This document shows, piece after piece, positions 44,061-55,520 of a stretch of 64,000 bases of DNA. Within the stretch, counting starts at the first letter, position 1; each line of letters opens with the position of its first letter. This DNA comes from Silurus meridionalis (Eukaryota > Chordata > Actinopteri > Siluriformes > Siluridae). Made by a program: the position numbers and the translations under genes. Location: the NCBI RefSeq assembly GCF_014805685.1, contig NC_060909.1, positions 6,217,292 through 6,281,291 on the forward strand, in the 5' to 3' direction. The notes under the pieces are model-generated. The model saw only the letters and a program-made list of their open reading frames with translations, searched no databases and had not been told where the DNA came from.

Positions 44061-45732
44061 TACGTATAAGAAGTATAATAATACATATAGTAAATTTAAC
44101 AAATAAACAATGTTTTACAACTGACAAAATTAGGAATATTTATAGTAATTTGACTTGAAGCATTTATAATGTTTATAATTATTTCTGAATCTCTGAAGTG
44201 AATTTCTTTCAGAATGATTAGTGTTTTGTTGTTTTTTCTATAAACTTTTATAATTTATATATTTTTTTAAGTAAATGTTACCTCTCATAATATACAATTA
44301 ATTATGCTGCTGTGTGGGTGTAAGATTCATAATACCGAAAATGCTCAATCAAATATAAAGCTAATATGCAAAACAAGAATAACAGTATTCACGTTCACTT
44401 GATATTAGCATGTAAATTTGTTATTCAGTGACTAAATTTATACCTTTCAGTGCAACGTGGGTGATGTTTAAGTACTAATGAGCCTTTTGTGTAGAGAGCA
44501 CCCATGTATAAAGATGTATAGATGATGTCTGTGTGGGTGTGGATGTGTGTATGTGTGGGTGTGTGTATGTGTGTGTGTGTAAGAACACTGGTGTATTGAG
44601 TGGTGCAGCCGGCTGTGCACTGAGATGATTGGCGCACCAGGGGACTTGGAGAAATTACCTGGCTGCTTGTTGTTGTTGTCTGCTCTATGAACAGACGTGC
44701 TGTTAACAGCATGGGGCTGCGTGCATTCCCCGACATATTAGCGCTGCAAACTCCACGCCTGTTCCACGCTAAAGAGCACATTCACCATGCTCTCTGCTCT
44801 GAATTCTCACCATGAGTTCAGTTCCAGCACATGCCCACACTGAGCACTTTGTATCGCTTTCTGGAACAAATGGGGGTGGGGGGTGCTGCAACATATTGCC
44901 CACCTATGTCGATTATTTTAGTACTGTATGTAGGCTATGAGGCAAAGTGATAGCTAATGTGTACATGGAAGAGGACATGTAGGTTTTCTCCGGGAATAAT
45001 AATAAAAAAGATGAGATGACTGATTTTTAAAGGTCTCATGACAAAAAAACAAAACAACTAAGTGTGATTTCTAAGCTAGCTAGAAATTTTTTTTATGGTT
45101 GTTTAACTCAATTCAAGTCCAAAAACATGAACCATTTTACTATTCAAGAGGCAGAAGTAAAGCCATAAAATGTGTTTTTTTTTATCAAAAATTAAGAACA
45201 TCCAAAGGTCAGCCCACAGATATGAGTATGCATTAATCATTTACATTTAAAACAAACTACATTAGAATTACAATTAAAATTACAATTAAACAATTCCAGA
45301 CCCTCTTGTAACACAACAAATCTGGCAACCTGAACAATAAGGAACCCATAACTATAAATAAAGCATTAGAGACTTGCAGACTTTGGGATCTGGGGATTTT
45401 AAGACTAAGTACAGTTATCAGTCATGCGGACACTGGCTCAAGCCTTTTTTGTGATATTCCCAGCAGAAGGATAATAATTCTTGTGTCAGAATTGAACATC
45501 CACTCTCCTAATACTGTATCTTTTGTCTGTTAAGTGATTGATTTATATGAAAATAGTAATCTCTGAAAAATACAGAAAATACAGAAAAAAATACAGAATA
45601 TATTGAAATATTGACTTGCAGAAAAATAAGCAGCTGTGGAGCCATGTTTATATGTCTCAGTCTTATAATGACAAAATTTCCCTATTTTAATTGCATTATC
45701 TGAATAATTAATCGGACATACTAACTAAATTA
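44061..45732. other. Intergenic, mostly AT-rich
   Basis: A TG-rich stretch at 44530-44580. 44600-44800 is complex and could be conserved. 45000-45720 is AT-rich with nothing recognised. Confidence 0.4.
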
Positions 45733-46150
45733 TAGGCTGTAGTCAAGTCAAGAGTCAAGTCAAAAAGCTTTTATTGTCATTTCAACCATATATAGCTGAC
45801 GCAATACATAGTGAAATTAAACAACATTTCACACATAAATTGCATCATGTGCTAACAGTGCAAAGACAGTACAAAGACAACACAAGACAGTGCAAGACAA
45901 TAGAGGACAGTGCAAGACAACACAAGACAGTACAAGATAATAGAGGACAGTGTAAGACAACACAAGACAGTGCAAGACAACACAAGACAGTGTAAGACAA
46001 ATACACAAAATACAAAATAGCACCACCAGTAAACCTGTTGTATATTGCACACTGCGTTGTGTAAAAGACGTAAAGTGAACATTGTAATTAACAAAAATGT
46101 AAACAAAATGTTGTGCAAAAGACCTGTATGCTGAGTAACCTAACAATGTA
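45733..46150 (+). repeat. Interspersed repeat family B with internal minisatellite
   Basis: Shares GTCAAGTCAA, TTTCAACCATATATAGCTGA and GTGAAATTAAACAACATTTC with 6606-6800, then carries a 20-bp tandem array (45861-46000) and ends with words like AAAATGTTGTGCAAAA, also seen near the end of the other copy. Confidence 0.7.
45861..46000 (+). repeat. 20-bp minisatellite, 7 units
   Basis: Exactly 20-bp periodicity. Units are of two types: CACAAGACAGTGCAAGACAA and TAGAGGACAGTGCAAGACAA, the second type at units 3 and 5. No indels between units. Confidence 0.9.
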
Positions 46151-46679
46151 AGTACTGAATCAATGTATGTACTGTTTACACTTCTTAGAAATCCCTCCTC
46201 TGCCTCCAATATCTCATTTGTTGTAAAATCTGGCATGTTGCAGATGTTAAACACGTTACAAGCTCTGTTTTATGTTGTCTCTTTAAAGACGCGTCTAACC
46301 GTATTGATTCAGACAGTGTATACTTGTCTTGGGAAAGAAAGCGGTGGATTCAGAGGGGGGTTGGATAACGCTTACCCCATCAAAAGTGTCAGAGACATCA
46401 ACATTTCCCAGGAAGCAGCTTGGATCTAAACTATCCTTCTCCTCAGGTGTACTGCAACGTATCTGCTGAGGTTTGCGAGCTGTCAGACTCTATTAGGCCT
46501 GTTCACTTGCTTCTCTTCCTCACGTTCCATTGTAGTGCTTCACATCAGAACCACTCACTTGTCCTTTTTCCTCAAATCTGAAAATCCGCTTTCACCCCCT
46601 CCATCCTTTCCCCCAACATTCAATAATTCATCCTTCCTCCGCATCGAGAGTATTTGTTTTTATTTAAAATTCTGAGACG
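46151..46679. other. Intergenic
   Basis: 46440-46679 is pyrimidine-rich unique sequence. No gene or repeat recognised. Confidence 0.4.
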
Positions 46680-47115
46680 TCTTGTTCACTAACACTCCCC
46701 TCTGTCCCCCAGGGAGATGTGCAATAGGCTGATGGCTTGTATCGATCACTTGCAGCTAATCATTCCACACCGCTTCCACTGGGAGCAGCCCAGAACCATT
46801 TCTTTCTCCTTTTTCTTTAATTAGTGCTAGGACCCTGTAGGCGCTAATCTATGAGTCCTACTCTGATATTCCTCTGATGTGTGCCGCTTTGATTTCTCTG
46901 ACCCTACAAGGAGCTCTGGGATCCAGGGATGCTCTCTGAATCTTAATGCTGCCTCTGTGCGAACACGAGAGGAGCTCTGAGGAAAAATTAGCAAGGGAAG
47001 ATAAGAGCAATGATTAAATTGAGTCTCTGCATTTATCCTCTTTTTTAATCATGAGTCTAATGCTCATTTAGCTGAGTTTTAGGCCGTGCGATTTGTTCAT
47101 GATTCATGAAGCGCA
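46680..47115. promoter_or_regulatory. Strong candidate conserved noncoding enhancer
   Basis: GCAGCTAATCATTCC, TTTCTTTAATTAGTGC, GGCGCTAATCTATGAG, AATGATTAAATTGAG, GTCTAATGCTCATTTAGC and a close GATTCATGAAGCGC, all in unique complex sequence. No coding frame. Confidence 0.38.
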
Positions 47116-48572
47116 ACTGATCATTAGTACAAAACAAAAAAAAGTGTAACTACATCAGTATTCCATTTTAAATAGTACTGGTCTGGATTCGGCGATTTCC
47201 TCTGTGAATAGTTTGAGTGCTTTAAATCTTTATAGATGGAAAATAATTGAGTGCATGCGTGATTACAGGGGGCAATCATTTTCAAAGTCATTTCCTGATA
47301 AAAGGACATAAAATCTTTTTATTGAAAAACACAAAGGAATTGTGAAATCTTTGGGTAGAAGTATTTGTAAATTATGCACACATAACTCATTTTTGCAACC
47401 ATTTTGTAGTTGATCAGTCATCTTTACATTCTCTTTCAAATACAGGTCTATAAAATATACGTATTCGCTTGCATTGTAGCTGCGGAATTCTGTCTGAATC
47501 TATACTGTAGGTAGAATAAGAAAAATACCACTTCATACAGGTGCCTGATGCTGTTACCGTGTAATACTTTCTCTTTTAAGTCACGCCCTTAAAAAAATGG
47601 ATGTTAAAATAGATGAAAGCAGAGATCAGAGAATGTGATCAGCTCTATTCGGCTTCAAAACTTGTAAAAGGATCTATTCTGCACAATTTATTTCAAACAA
47701 CAGTGATGAATATGTCGCTAACCTTGAACGACACTTGCTGACATTTATCACTGTGTTTTCTTCTGGTGTTCCCGAAGCTGCTAAAAAATTGTTAAAGAAA
47801 ATATTATCTTGTCACAATAAGCACATAAGCATGGAGCAGATGTTACATGGAGCATTCTCAAGCACAATGGGAATTTAGAGAGAACTCCTGAACAGAAGAA
47901 TAATCCATTGTACCTCATGTTAACAAGGTGAACACTATTATATGTCCTGTCAGCTGTCAGAAATCTAATTCTCTAGTAATTTTTTATTCTAGTTAGTAAT
48001 TTAATTTAATTGTAATAATTTTATTTGCATAGCATATTAACAAAGGGCATTATCTCAAAGCAGCTTTACACATATAGCAGTTAAATAAAAGTGTGTATAA
48101 GTTTATTGCCAAGTTTGTACCTTATAATTGTAAGATTATCCCTAATAAGCAAGCCATTGGCCATGTACAATGCTAAGTAGCTAGCTGAAACAAGTAATCA
48201 GTTCTAATTAGGCATAGTCTATGATTACAATACTGCATGCATGTATACTTATAATAGCCTCCTAAAAAGAATGATTACACTACAGTTATGATGGCCATTA
48301 AATAATATAAATTAGATAGCCATCATGGCTTTAGTCCCCTCAGTAATCATGTACTAGCTTATGCTAGCCATTGGGATAGCTTTGGCAATAATAAGATATA
48401 CCTTTTTTCTTCCCACAGTGGGGAAATTTCTGAAACATTTGTATAGCTAACTACAAATAGCTAAATTTGTATATAACTAAATGCAGATATTTCATCTTAG
48501 ATTCTTTCAGGTTAGCATGCTGGCTAACTGTGAGGTTTTTTAACATTTAGGGTTAGTTAAAGTTCCTCACAG
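47116..48572. other. Intergenic; worn family A copy at 48005-48090
   Basis: TTTATTTGCATAGCATATTA and TCTCAAAGCAGCTTTACACA match family A (16561). 48240-48570 has many TAGCTA/GCTAGC words. The rest is ordinary. Confidence 0.5.
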
Positions 48573-48651
48573 AAATCTTCTTGGGTTAGCTTTTTGTTAA
48601 TAAGCTATCTAGGTTTAGCATTTTCTGCAAAAAGCTAACCCAAGAGGATTT
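48573..48651. repeat. Near-perfect 24-bp hairpin
   Basis: Left arm 48573-48596 (starting AAATCTTCTTGGGTTAGC) and right arm 48628-48651 (ending GCTAACCCAAGAGGATTT) pair at 23 of 24 positions across a 31-base loop. Directly upstream CTGTGAGG (48528) and CCTCACAG (48565) form a second small stem. Could be a foldback or MITE core. Confidence 0.85.
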
Positions 48652-49139
48652 GCTTTATTTAGGTAGCTGACTTGTAGTGTCTGTCAAAATAATGTATACA
48701 TAAGAACGCCATTTTTCCTGACTTCTAGATGGATTCAAAAAGACACATTGGGTGGTCTGTGAAATGCAGACAGACATATTGGAAAACATTTTACTCAGTA
48801 AAGGAGAAATTGTCCAAACTGTTTGTTTAAAAGTGCCTCACAAGATTTTTAATGGTGATGAAAACCAGGACACATCAACAAGACAACAAAACAGCTCATA
48901 TCACTAAAGTAGACCAAAGTCTGGGAGATGATCCAAAACCAAAGAGCACTGGAAGCTGTTAACAAGTCAGCGACTCGGCATCTGCGGAAATTCCCATCAA
49001 CAGCACATGCAGTAGAAACTCCCTGGAAGCTCATTAGGAGCTGCAGGTCCATGCTGTTAAAGGATCAGGGCTGGATGTGTCCAATAGCAAAGACAGAGTG
49101 CTATTGGACAGAATGCTGAGAATCAGCCCATCTGAGAGT
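48652..49139. other. Intergenic, nothing firm
   Basis: 48880-49110 is complex (GACTCGGCATCTGCGGAAAT) without a family or coding support. Confidence 0.4.
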
Positions 49140-49500
49140 AATGCTTCCCTGTAGCCCGGTACACTTAATGCCCACTCAGCGTCTTGGTGAGCTAGACACC
49201 GCTATCGAGCGTGTTTATTGTAGCCTGCACTCTCCTCGTTTGAAACGATATAGGCTGACGGTTCCTATTGATTTCGGTGGAACGCCGTCCTCAGAGCCTG
49301 CCTGCTATATTAAGCAATCATTCGTCCTGCTGATGACAAAGCGTCTTCCCAGGGCAGTGGCCTGAGCTCTAATAGGCTGCATATTGTTCTTGTTAATTGA
49401 TTGGGTGACACTGGAAGGCAGAGGAGAGGAGAAATTATGGTCCTTCTGAGAGGAAATCAACACAAGTGGCAGTAATTAGAGAAGAGAGAAACTAGCTTTA
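49140..49500. promoter_or_regulatory. Candidate conserved noncoding element
   Basis: CpG-bearing unique sequence (CACTCAGCGTCTTGGTGAGC, GACGGTTCCTATTGATTTCG) ending in TTGTTAATTGATTGGGTGAC, a homeobox/PBX-like cluster. Open frames are short and lack splice context. Confidence 0.3.
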
Positions 49501-50019
49501 ATTGAAAAAGCTTCAGTCTGAAGAAACAAGGTTGAGATTGGGGGTGGGTATTAAAACACTACTTTATCCACAGCAATTAAAAGGTGCCAAATACGATAGA
49601 AATAACAGAATTCAGACTAATCTGGTTTGTGCAGCATGTGCAGACTATGTGAGTACTGTGTATTCAAAGCACTCATGGGTCCACAAAAGAAATTCTTCAA
49701 GATGTATTTGATTAAGCAAGAAGAGCACAGTGACTTCTGGACTGCTTTTTACATCATTTCTTCTGAATCGTAGTCCTGCCAGACATCAATAAATCACCTC
49801 TCACAGAGGGAGAGTGCACATCTGGGACTCATAAAGGACTCTGTAGTCACGCATGTTTGGATATTCAAGCTTCTTGTATTGCTTTTGATTAGGAGATGCG
49901 TGGTAGCCATTCATATGCCAGATATTTGGAGAAGAGGCCAGCAAGATGTAGAGATTTGTTATGTTGTAGAGATTTGTATTAGATGAGCTAATCCTTTGCA
50001 CTTGTATTCATCCAGCTTA
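49501..50019. other. Intergenic, nothing recognised
   Basis: Ordinary AT-rich sequence; AGAGATTTGT is repeated at 49951 and 49968. Confidence 0.5.
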
Positions 50020-50650
50020 GTTTACATTTACATTTACCTTCGTGGCATTTAGCAGACGCCATTGTACAGAGTGAAGTACAAAAGTGCTTTGAGTCTCTAG
50101 CAATGAATAAATCTACACTGGTGTTCTAGAATACAACCTAAATAAATCAGCCTACAACTCTGTTGATAGGTTTTTATTTAAACAAAGCAAACTTGGAAAG
50201 TGTTAGTTTGTGTTTCAGGAAGAGGTGGGTCTTCACATTTTGCCTGAAGATATCTAGGGATTCTGCTGTTCGGACATCTAGGGGAAGTTCATTCCACTAC
50301 CTCTGTGCCAGAACAGAGAAGAGCTTTGAAGTATACTTACATCTTACCCTGAGAGAAGGTAGTCGAGCAGTGCTGGAGGATCTGCGAGGTGTGATCTCTG
50401 AGGTAAGAGGGTGCTGGTCCATTTTTTGGCCTTGTAGGCAAGCATCAGTGTTTTGAATCCGATACATGCAGCTATAGTACTGGAAGCCAGTGGAGGGAGC
50501 AGCAGTGGGGTGGTTTGGGAGAACTTGGGCAGGTTGAACACAAGTCGTGCAGCTGCGTTTTGGATCATTTGCAGTGGACGAATAGCGTTCAGAGGAAGAC
50601 CTGCCAGCAGAGAGTAGCAGTCGTCCAGTCTCAAAATGACAAAAAAAAAA
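50020..50650 (-). mobile_element. L2-clade-like LINE, C-terminal RT and 3' end
   Basis: Minus strand: RLDDCYSLLAGLPLNAIRPL, then QMIQNAAARLVFNLPKFSQT, the C-terminal part of a non-LTR reverse-transcriptase ORF of the L2/CR1 group, later FKTLMLAYKA. The 3' end reads CACTCTGTACAATGGCGTCT, GCTAAATGCC and GGTAAATGTAAATGTAAA. It is 5'-truncated near 50650. The TGTAAATG tail is shared with the SINEs at 24465, 29209 and 29397. Confidence 0.85.
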
Positions 50651-51155
50651 AAGACTGAACAAGCACCTGGGCCTGTTTGTGTGTGTGAATCTGACTGGGT
50701 GTGTATACTCCAGATTTTAAGGCTAAATTTGCCATAGGAAGAATAAAACAATTATTTTTGGACAATCGGACCTTTAATAGTCATTTAGTGTCAGTGATAC
50801 CTTTAAGATGTTGTGATTTGTGTATATTGTAATAGTTTTTGTTTTAAAAAAATTTCTGGGTCAGAAATAAGCTTCACCCTATTTCCTATAAAAAGCAAGT
50901 CACCCACCATAAAACTTTATACTGAGAGTGAGAGCTGGTGGGAGGAGTGACATATACAACACATCAATTTGTCAGTGTTTGCATTGCTATAGTGATTTGC
51001 CCAAAAGCCAAAAGAGAGCTTATAGACAAAATGTTGATAGTCTTTCTAAAAAAGTTACTCAGAGTAGGTTTTTTTTTACCAGTCGGTAAAGGGTGGGGGA
51101 GTCTAGTGGAGTTCAGAAAAGAAAAGGGGATATAAATCTCAAACTAGTTGTTTTT
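50651..51155. other. Intergenic, nothing recognised
   Basis: AT-rich with an A-run where the LINE copy ends. Confidence 0.5.
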
Positions 51156-51157
51156 AA

Positions 51158-51188
<31 letters not shown>

Positions 51189-51190
51189 AC
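51156..51190. repeat. (AATA)n microsatellite
   Basis: About eight AAAT units. Confidence 0.95.
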
Positions 51191-51339
51191 ACAGTCCATG
51201 ACTTAAGTCTAATGTGAGTTTTGCACTTTCGCAGCAAAAATTAAAATCTCCTGTTATAATGTAATTTATGCTAATGAGAGAAATCACAAATGTAGATTCA
51301 GAATTCAGACAGTGTGGCACGCACTAAACAACTTTCGAT

Positions 51340-51672
51340 TCAACTGCATTTTACTTTGAACTGAGTCTGCATCACTGGCCTCTGTCTTGTCCGTCTCCAT
51401 CTTTCTTGAGTAAGTTTAACGCGTTTGTTCTCCACCCATCAATCAATCAGTGCAGTAGTTTCCGTGGCGAGATTAAATTATTTTTTTTATTTATTTATAT
51501 TTTTACTTATTATGATTTAAAAATGTAGCTAAGTACCATATTTGAACAAAACATTTTTAAATAAAAGTAAAAATACAGATTTAAAAATACTTTAAAAAAT
51601 AGAGTACACAAACACCTACTCATTTAAGGTAACGCAAGTAGATGTAATTCGTTACTTTCCAGCACTGATAGC
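51340..51672. mobile_element. Repeat family E copy
   Basis: Repeated AAAAGTAAAAATAC and AGTACACAAACACCTACTCA words end in TAATTCGTTACTTTCCAGCA and CTGATA, the inverted counterpart of the start at 34226. Confidence 0.55.
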
Positions 51673-52059
51673 AAAGTATATTAGTACCTAATTATTCACA
51701 TCCCCTATGCGCTGGGTATGTTGCTTTTCAAATTTGTTTAATGAGATTAGCAGATTCTGCTTTTTTTAAGTATTTGAGTCCCTAATATTCCCACTGGAAG
51801 AGCAGTCGGAATAATGTAGGCTTGTCTAAACATTAGGCTTCGACCCTCTCAGTGGCTGCATTAACAGCTTGTCCAGTGGGAGAAATGATTTGGCTGTAGG
51901 AGCCTAAGAACTATTATGCATGTGTCATTTGTGGTCTTTGCTGGTTTTTGGCATGGGTCAGAAAGCAGAAAATCCCATTTACGCTCAAGATTATGCGAGT
52001 GTCAGAGTGCAGCCTGGCAGTCAGCTAATTTGCTAATGGATAGTTTGCATTGTTTGCTT
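51673..52059. other. Unique intergenic block
   Basis: 51780-52060 is complex (GGCTGCATTAACAGCTTGTC) and runs into the next candidate element. Confidence 0.35.
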
Positions 52060-52560
52060 TGTATTAAGGTTCGTTATGAGTGTGAGAGAGTCTGATTTCT
52101 TCGAAGGAAATACAGGTCATCTTGCTTATGGTAGCAACCTTGTAGACGTGACCCACATCGAGGTCATCCATCTGCTTGGTGGTGGTCTGCTGCTCTGACC
52201 GCGCGAAGAGTCTCTGTAGGAATTTTCTCAGCCGAACGTTGCTGAGCGTTACCCCTGCTCCACATTTAACAGCACGGATCATTTCCATAGACACAGAGCT
52301 AATTTTCATAATGTTTTCTTTATTATCAGAGGGAGAAATTAACCCAGGAATATATTTACATACCAGGCGCGAACGGTAACAGCTGGCTAATTGCCTGTTA
52401 GATGATTAATAAGCTTACAGAGATGCTAATGAATGGAATACTCAGTGTTTCAAAGGTGCTCTGGTGGTGCGCTTGTTTTGGCAGCTTAATTACGAAGATA
52501 ATTATGTACTTGTTGCATCTGCTCTCAAGCAACCATCAAATATCAAGGAATATGAAGTTC
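52060..52560. promoter_or_regulatory. Candidate conserved noncoding element
   Basis: Unique and CpG-bearing, with CTGGCTAATTGCCTG, GATGATTAATAAGC and CAGCTTAATTACGAAG. The minus strand is open for 81 codons at 52064-52309 (RLRKFLQRLFARSEQQ within it), but I recognise no family and see no splice partners. Confidence 0.3.
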
Positions 52561-54539
52561 AATTCAATCTCTAAGAGCTAATGAAGCTGAAGTGTTGACA
52601 CTTGCAGTAGCTCGTAGGAATACAAGTCTGTTTGTGGGTTATATCTCAATTTTTGTCTCGTACAATTCTTTGCATTCTCAATGGTGCTGCTGCTGGTGGT
52701 GGTGGGGGTGTGGGGGATGCTGATTCTCTCTACTGATTAAGGCAGTAAGATAGGAAACTCATTTTCTTTGATTGTCGCTCACTTTCAACTGTTTATTTTT
52801 CCGCTGTTGCCTCAAACTGATTCAATCATCGTAGTTCAGGCTTTGGACTGATGAGACAGCACACTGAAACCAGTACATTTGTTTAGCTAAATGTGCCTGT
52901 GATTCGGTGGATGCGTTGTGTTTACGTAGCTACTGTAACAATAAGAATGAATTTACTTTGTGCGTCCTCATGCAATATTGAACAGGGTAGAAGCCAACAA
53001 AGCACTTTAGGGACTCTCAGGCACAAATCAGTGCATGTATGTGTGTGTTGGGGGGATTGTGTTCTTAAGCTATTTTGTAGTTATGACCCTATTTAAGAAG
53101 TTCTTATACACAGTGGGCTTTTCAGCATGTGTAGTTATAGGGAATGGAAATTTCCATGAATTGCAGTGTTCATAACAATTCACAGGAATTGCGCAGGATT
53201 TCTTGATTTCAATAATGCAGCAATCCCCCTGATTACACATCTGGAAGGTGAAAATTTACAACTTTAAAGGCTTGGGGGCGGGTTGGGTAATATAATAGGT
53301 ATAGTGGACTGCCAAGTGCAGTTGGGATTCCTGTGTTATTGTGTGATGTAACACAAAGGTGTGAAATCGTAATTTCTGCCAATATGCTAATCTTGAGGGA
53401 AAAATATGAGACCCCAACACACACACACTCATACACACAGCCCATCTCTGTGTGTGTCTAATTTGGTGTTATCTTGCTGATGCAGCCTCTCTCTAATGTG
53501 CTGTTGACACTAACTGCTGTTAACGAGTGTTTGGATTCATGTCCTAATTCATTCTGAAGCTGATTCGAAGTCAGCAGGTCTATAAAATGTTAAAATTTGC
53601 CTTGAAGGATCATCAAGAATGTTTTTCTTTTTACAAACATGTAATATAACTTAGCACCGGTTCTAAAAGCACGCTTGTGTGAAATATTTACAGTTTATAT
53701 AACTCAATACGAGCAGACCGAGCTACTGCTTCCATATGTGTCATAAAAAAAAAGCTAGCCTTGGAAGCGGCACGTATTTTACATAAGAAGCTCCACTCCA
53801 TCTGCAATGGAAATGTCGAATTAAATTTATCTATGCTGCCTGAGCATATGCACGCCGACTTTCACACGTTCCACGCGTCCATGAAGGTTTAATGTGTACA
53901 ACAGCACCAGCGCAGCCAGGAGGAGTGTGTATCCATCTTTGTTTGCACAGCTAGCTGCTACTTTATTCATCTATTTATTCAACCAACAGCTTACGCCTGT
54001 CATATCTCCCAGGCTGGTCTTTAGGAGACAGCGTGTGCATTCGAATGCTGTTCTACTGCAGCGAGTGTGTAATGCGATGCAAGCAAAGTGTTGCGTCTCT
54101 AAATTTAACCCAGAGGACTTGCCAGCCAGTTTGTAAAGAGCCTTTGTGGAAGTGTGTAGGCGCAGAGCTTCTGTCCTCTTGCATCATTTCACCCGCTCCA
54201 ACTGCCGTGGACCTCGGATTCTTACTTATACTTAAGCAGATTAGAACACAAAATGACTGAGAGGTTTGTGTGAGTTTGGAGCATTTTCAGGAACAGTTCC
54301 TGTGAAGCCAAATGCACTCTATATTCGTTCTTTTTCATTTTAGATTTTCTGTTCTAGATTTTCTTATGAAAAACTTGTAATAAAATGCTATACTGCCTGG
54401 TTTAGTGCTGAATCATTTTATGAAGTACAAAGGGGTTTGTGTTATAATGCATTATGTCTTATGTTACAGTTACTATACTAGAGAGGGGGGGGGGGTGGCA
54501 TTGACAGGGTGTGATGCTTGGCCAAATTTAAGCCAATGT
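52561..54539. other. Intergenic, nothing firm
   Basis: A GGTGGTGGTGGGGGTGTGGG spot at 52695-52715; a poly-G run at 54485-54496. 53480-54260 is complex sequence, possibly conserved in places. No gene or repeat supported. Confidence 0.4.
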
Positions 54540-54561
54540 TGATTATTATATATAATAATCA
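54540..54561. repeat. Perfect 22-bp palindrome
   Basis: TGATTATTATA followed by its exact complement TATAATAATCA, no spacer. AT-rich, so partly expected by chance; may be the core of a worn MITE. Confidence 0.85.
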
Positions 54562-54748
54562 GTCCCAATAACCAGTCTTTTATATATAGTGCATGACATA
54601 ATTTAATCACATGATGACTTAAATGCCATGTGAAATGTGTCCACTCTCACAAATGGATGCATCAGTACAAATCTAGATACAGGGTATTAGGTAATAAATA
54701 GGCAATCTAGTCCTTCCCCCATTCTGGCCATATTTAATTCCTTTAATG

Positions 54749-54778
54749 GTGGTGTGTGTTGTGTGTGTGTGTGTGTGT
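54749..54778. repeat. (GT)n microsatellite
   Basis: Short GT tract with one interruption. Confidence 0.85.
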
Positions 54779-54829
54779 GCGAGTGAGTGACTGAGAAAGA
54801 TTTTCTTTGATTGCTTAATGAGCTCAATG

Positions 54830-55520
54830 CCCCTTGAGCTAGAGTGTTGTAATTCTCATTAGCCTTCATTAGGGAGCAGCAAAATCACCTTCTTAATCAA
54901 ACTGGCTCTGTTCAAATGTGCTACGTGTACAAGTCAGTAATACCCTGGCACACTCTGAGGAGTCTCATAAAACAAACTGATCCGTGAAGCTCGACAGAAA
55001 CCCAGAAGGATGACCTTTTAAGCAGGAGCCATTGCTTTATGAAGCGACTTGACGTCCTTTTTTTAATGAATTGCTCTAACATTACACAAAAACGTGGCAA
55101 TGCTAAATTCAATAAACATTACTGCGAGTCGTAAAACCAAGCATCTCGTCTCATGTTTGCTTGGCAGCCACATTTGTATAATGTAACGAAAGGTGTCGGT
55201 TTTCCATCCTGGTTAGCGACATGTAGACTGAAAGCGCCATAGATGAGAAGCCTATCTGTACTGATTAGTAAAGTATTCGAGACAGAGATAACAGCACCGA
55301 GCTGAAAGCTCTTGGCCCTGGAACAGCCTGATGGCCTTAAGCCGAACTGATTGGTAACATTTTCAATCTTAATTACTGGGAGGATGAGTGGTCTTTGGCT
55401 TTCTGCAGTAATTACAGATCAATCTGACTAAACTGCTTCTGGCTGCAGGGTAGGATGGGAATGTGCTGTACCCAGGATTAAATCACTGTAACCACTGAGC
55501 TAATTTGAGTGATCATTTGC
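54830..55520. promoter_or_regulatory. Candidate conserved noncoding cluster
   Basis: About 700 bp of repeat-free complex sequence with TTCTCATTAGCCTTCATTAG, TTCTTAATCAAACTGG, TTTTTTTAATGAATTGC, CAATCTTAATTACTGG and GCAGTAATTACAGATC. No coding frame. The longest such block downstream of UACA. Confidence 0.38.

Noticed and set aside
45829..46254. Minus-strand 141-codon frame with regular Leu/Cys/Val repeats
   Set aside because: Translation of the 20-bp minisatellite.
50344..50751. Minus-strand 135-codon frame as a host gene
   Set aside because: Its core is the C-terminal part of a LINE reverse-transcriptase ORF.
54540..54561. Palindrome as a specific regulatory operator
   Set aside because: AT-only words of this kind arise easily in AT-rich vertebrate DNA; no further support.
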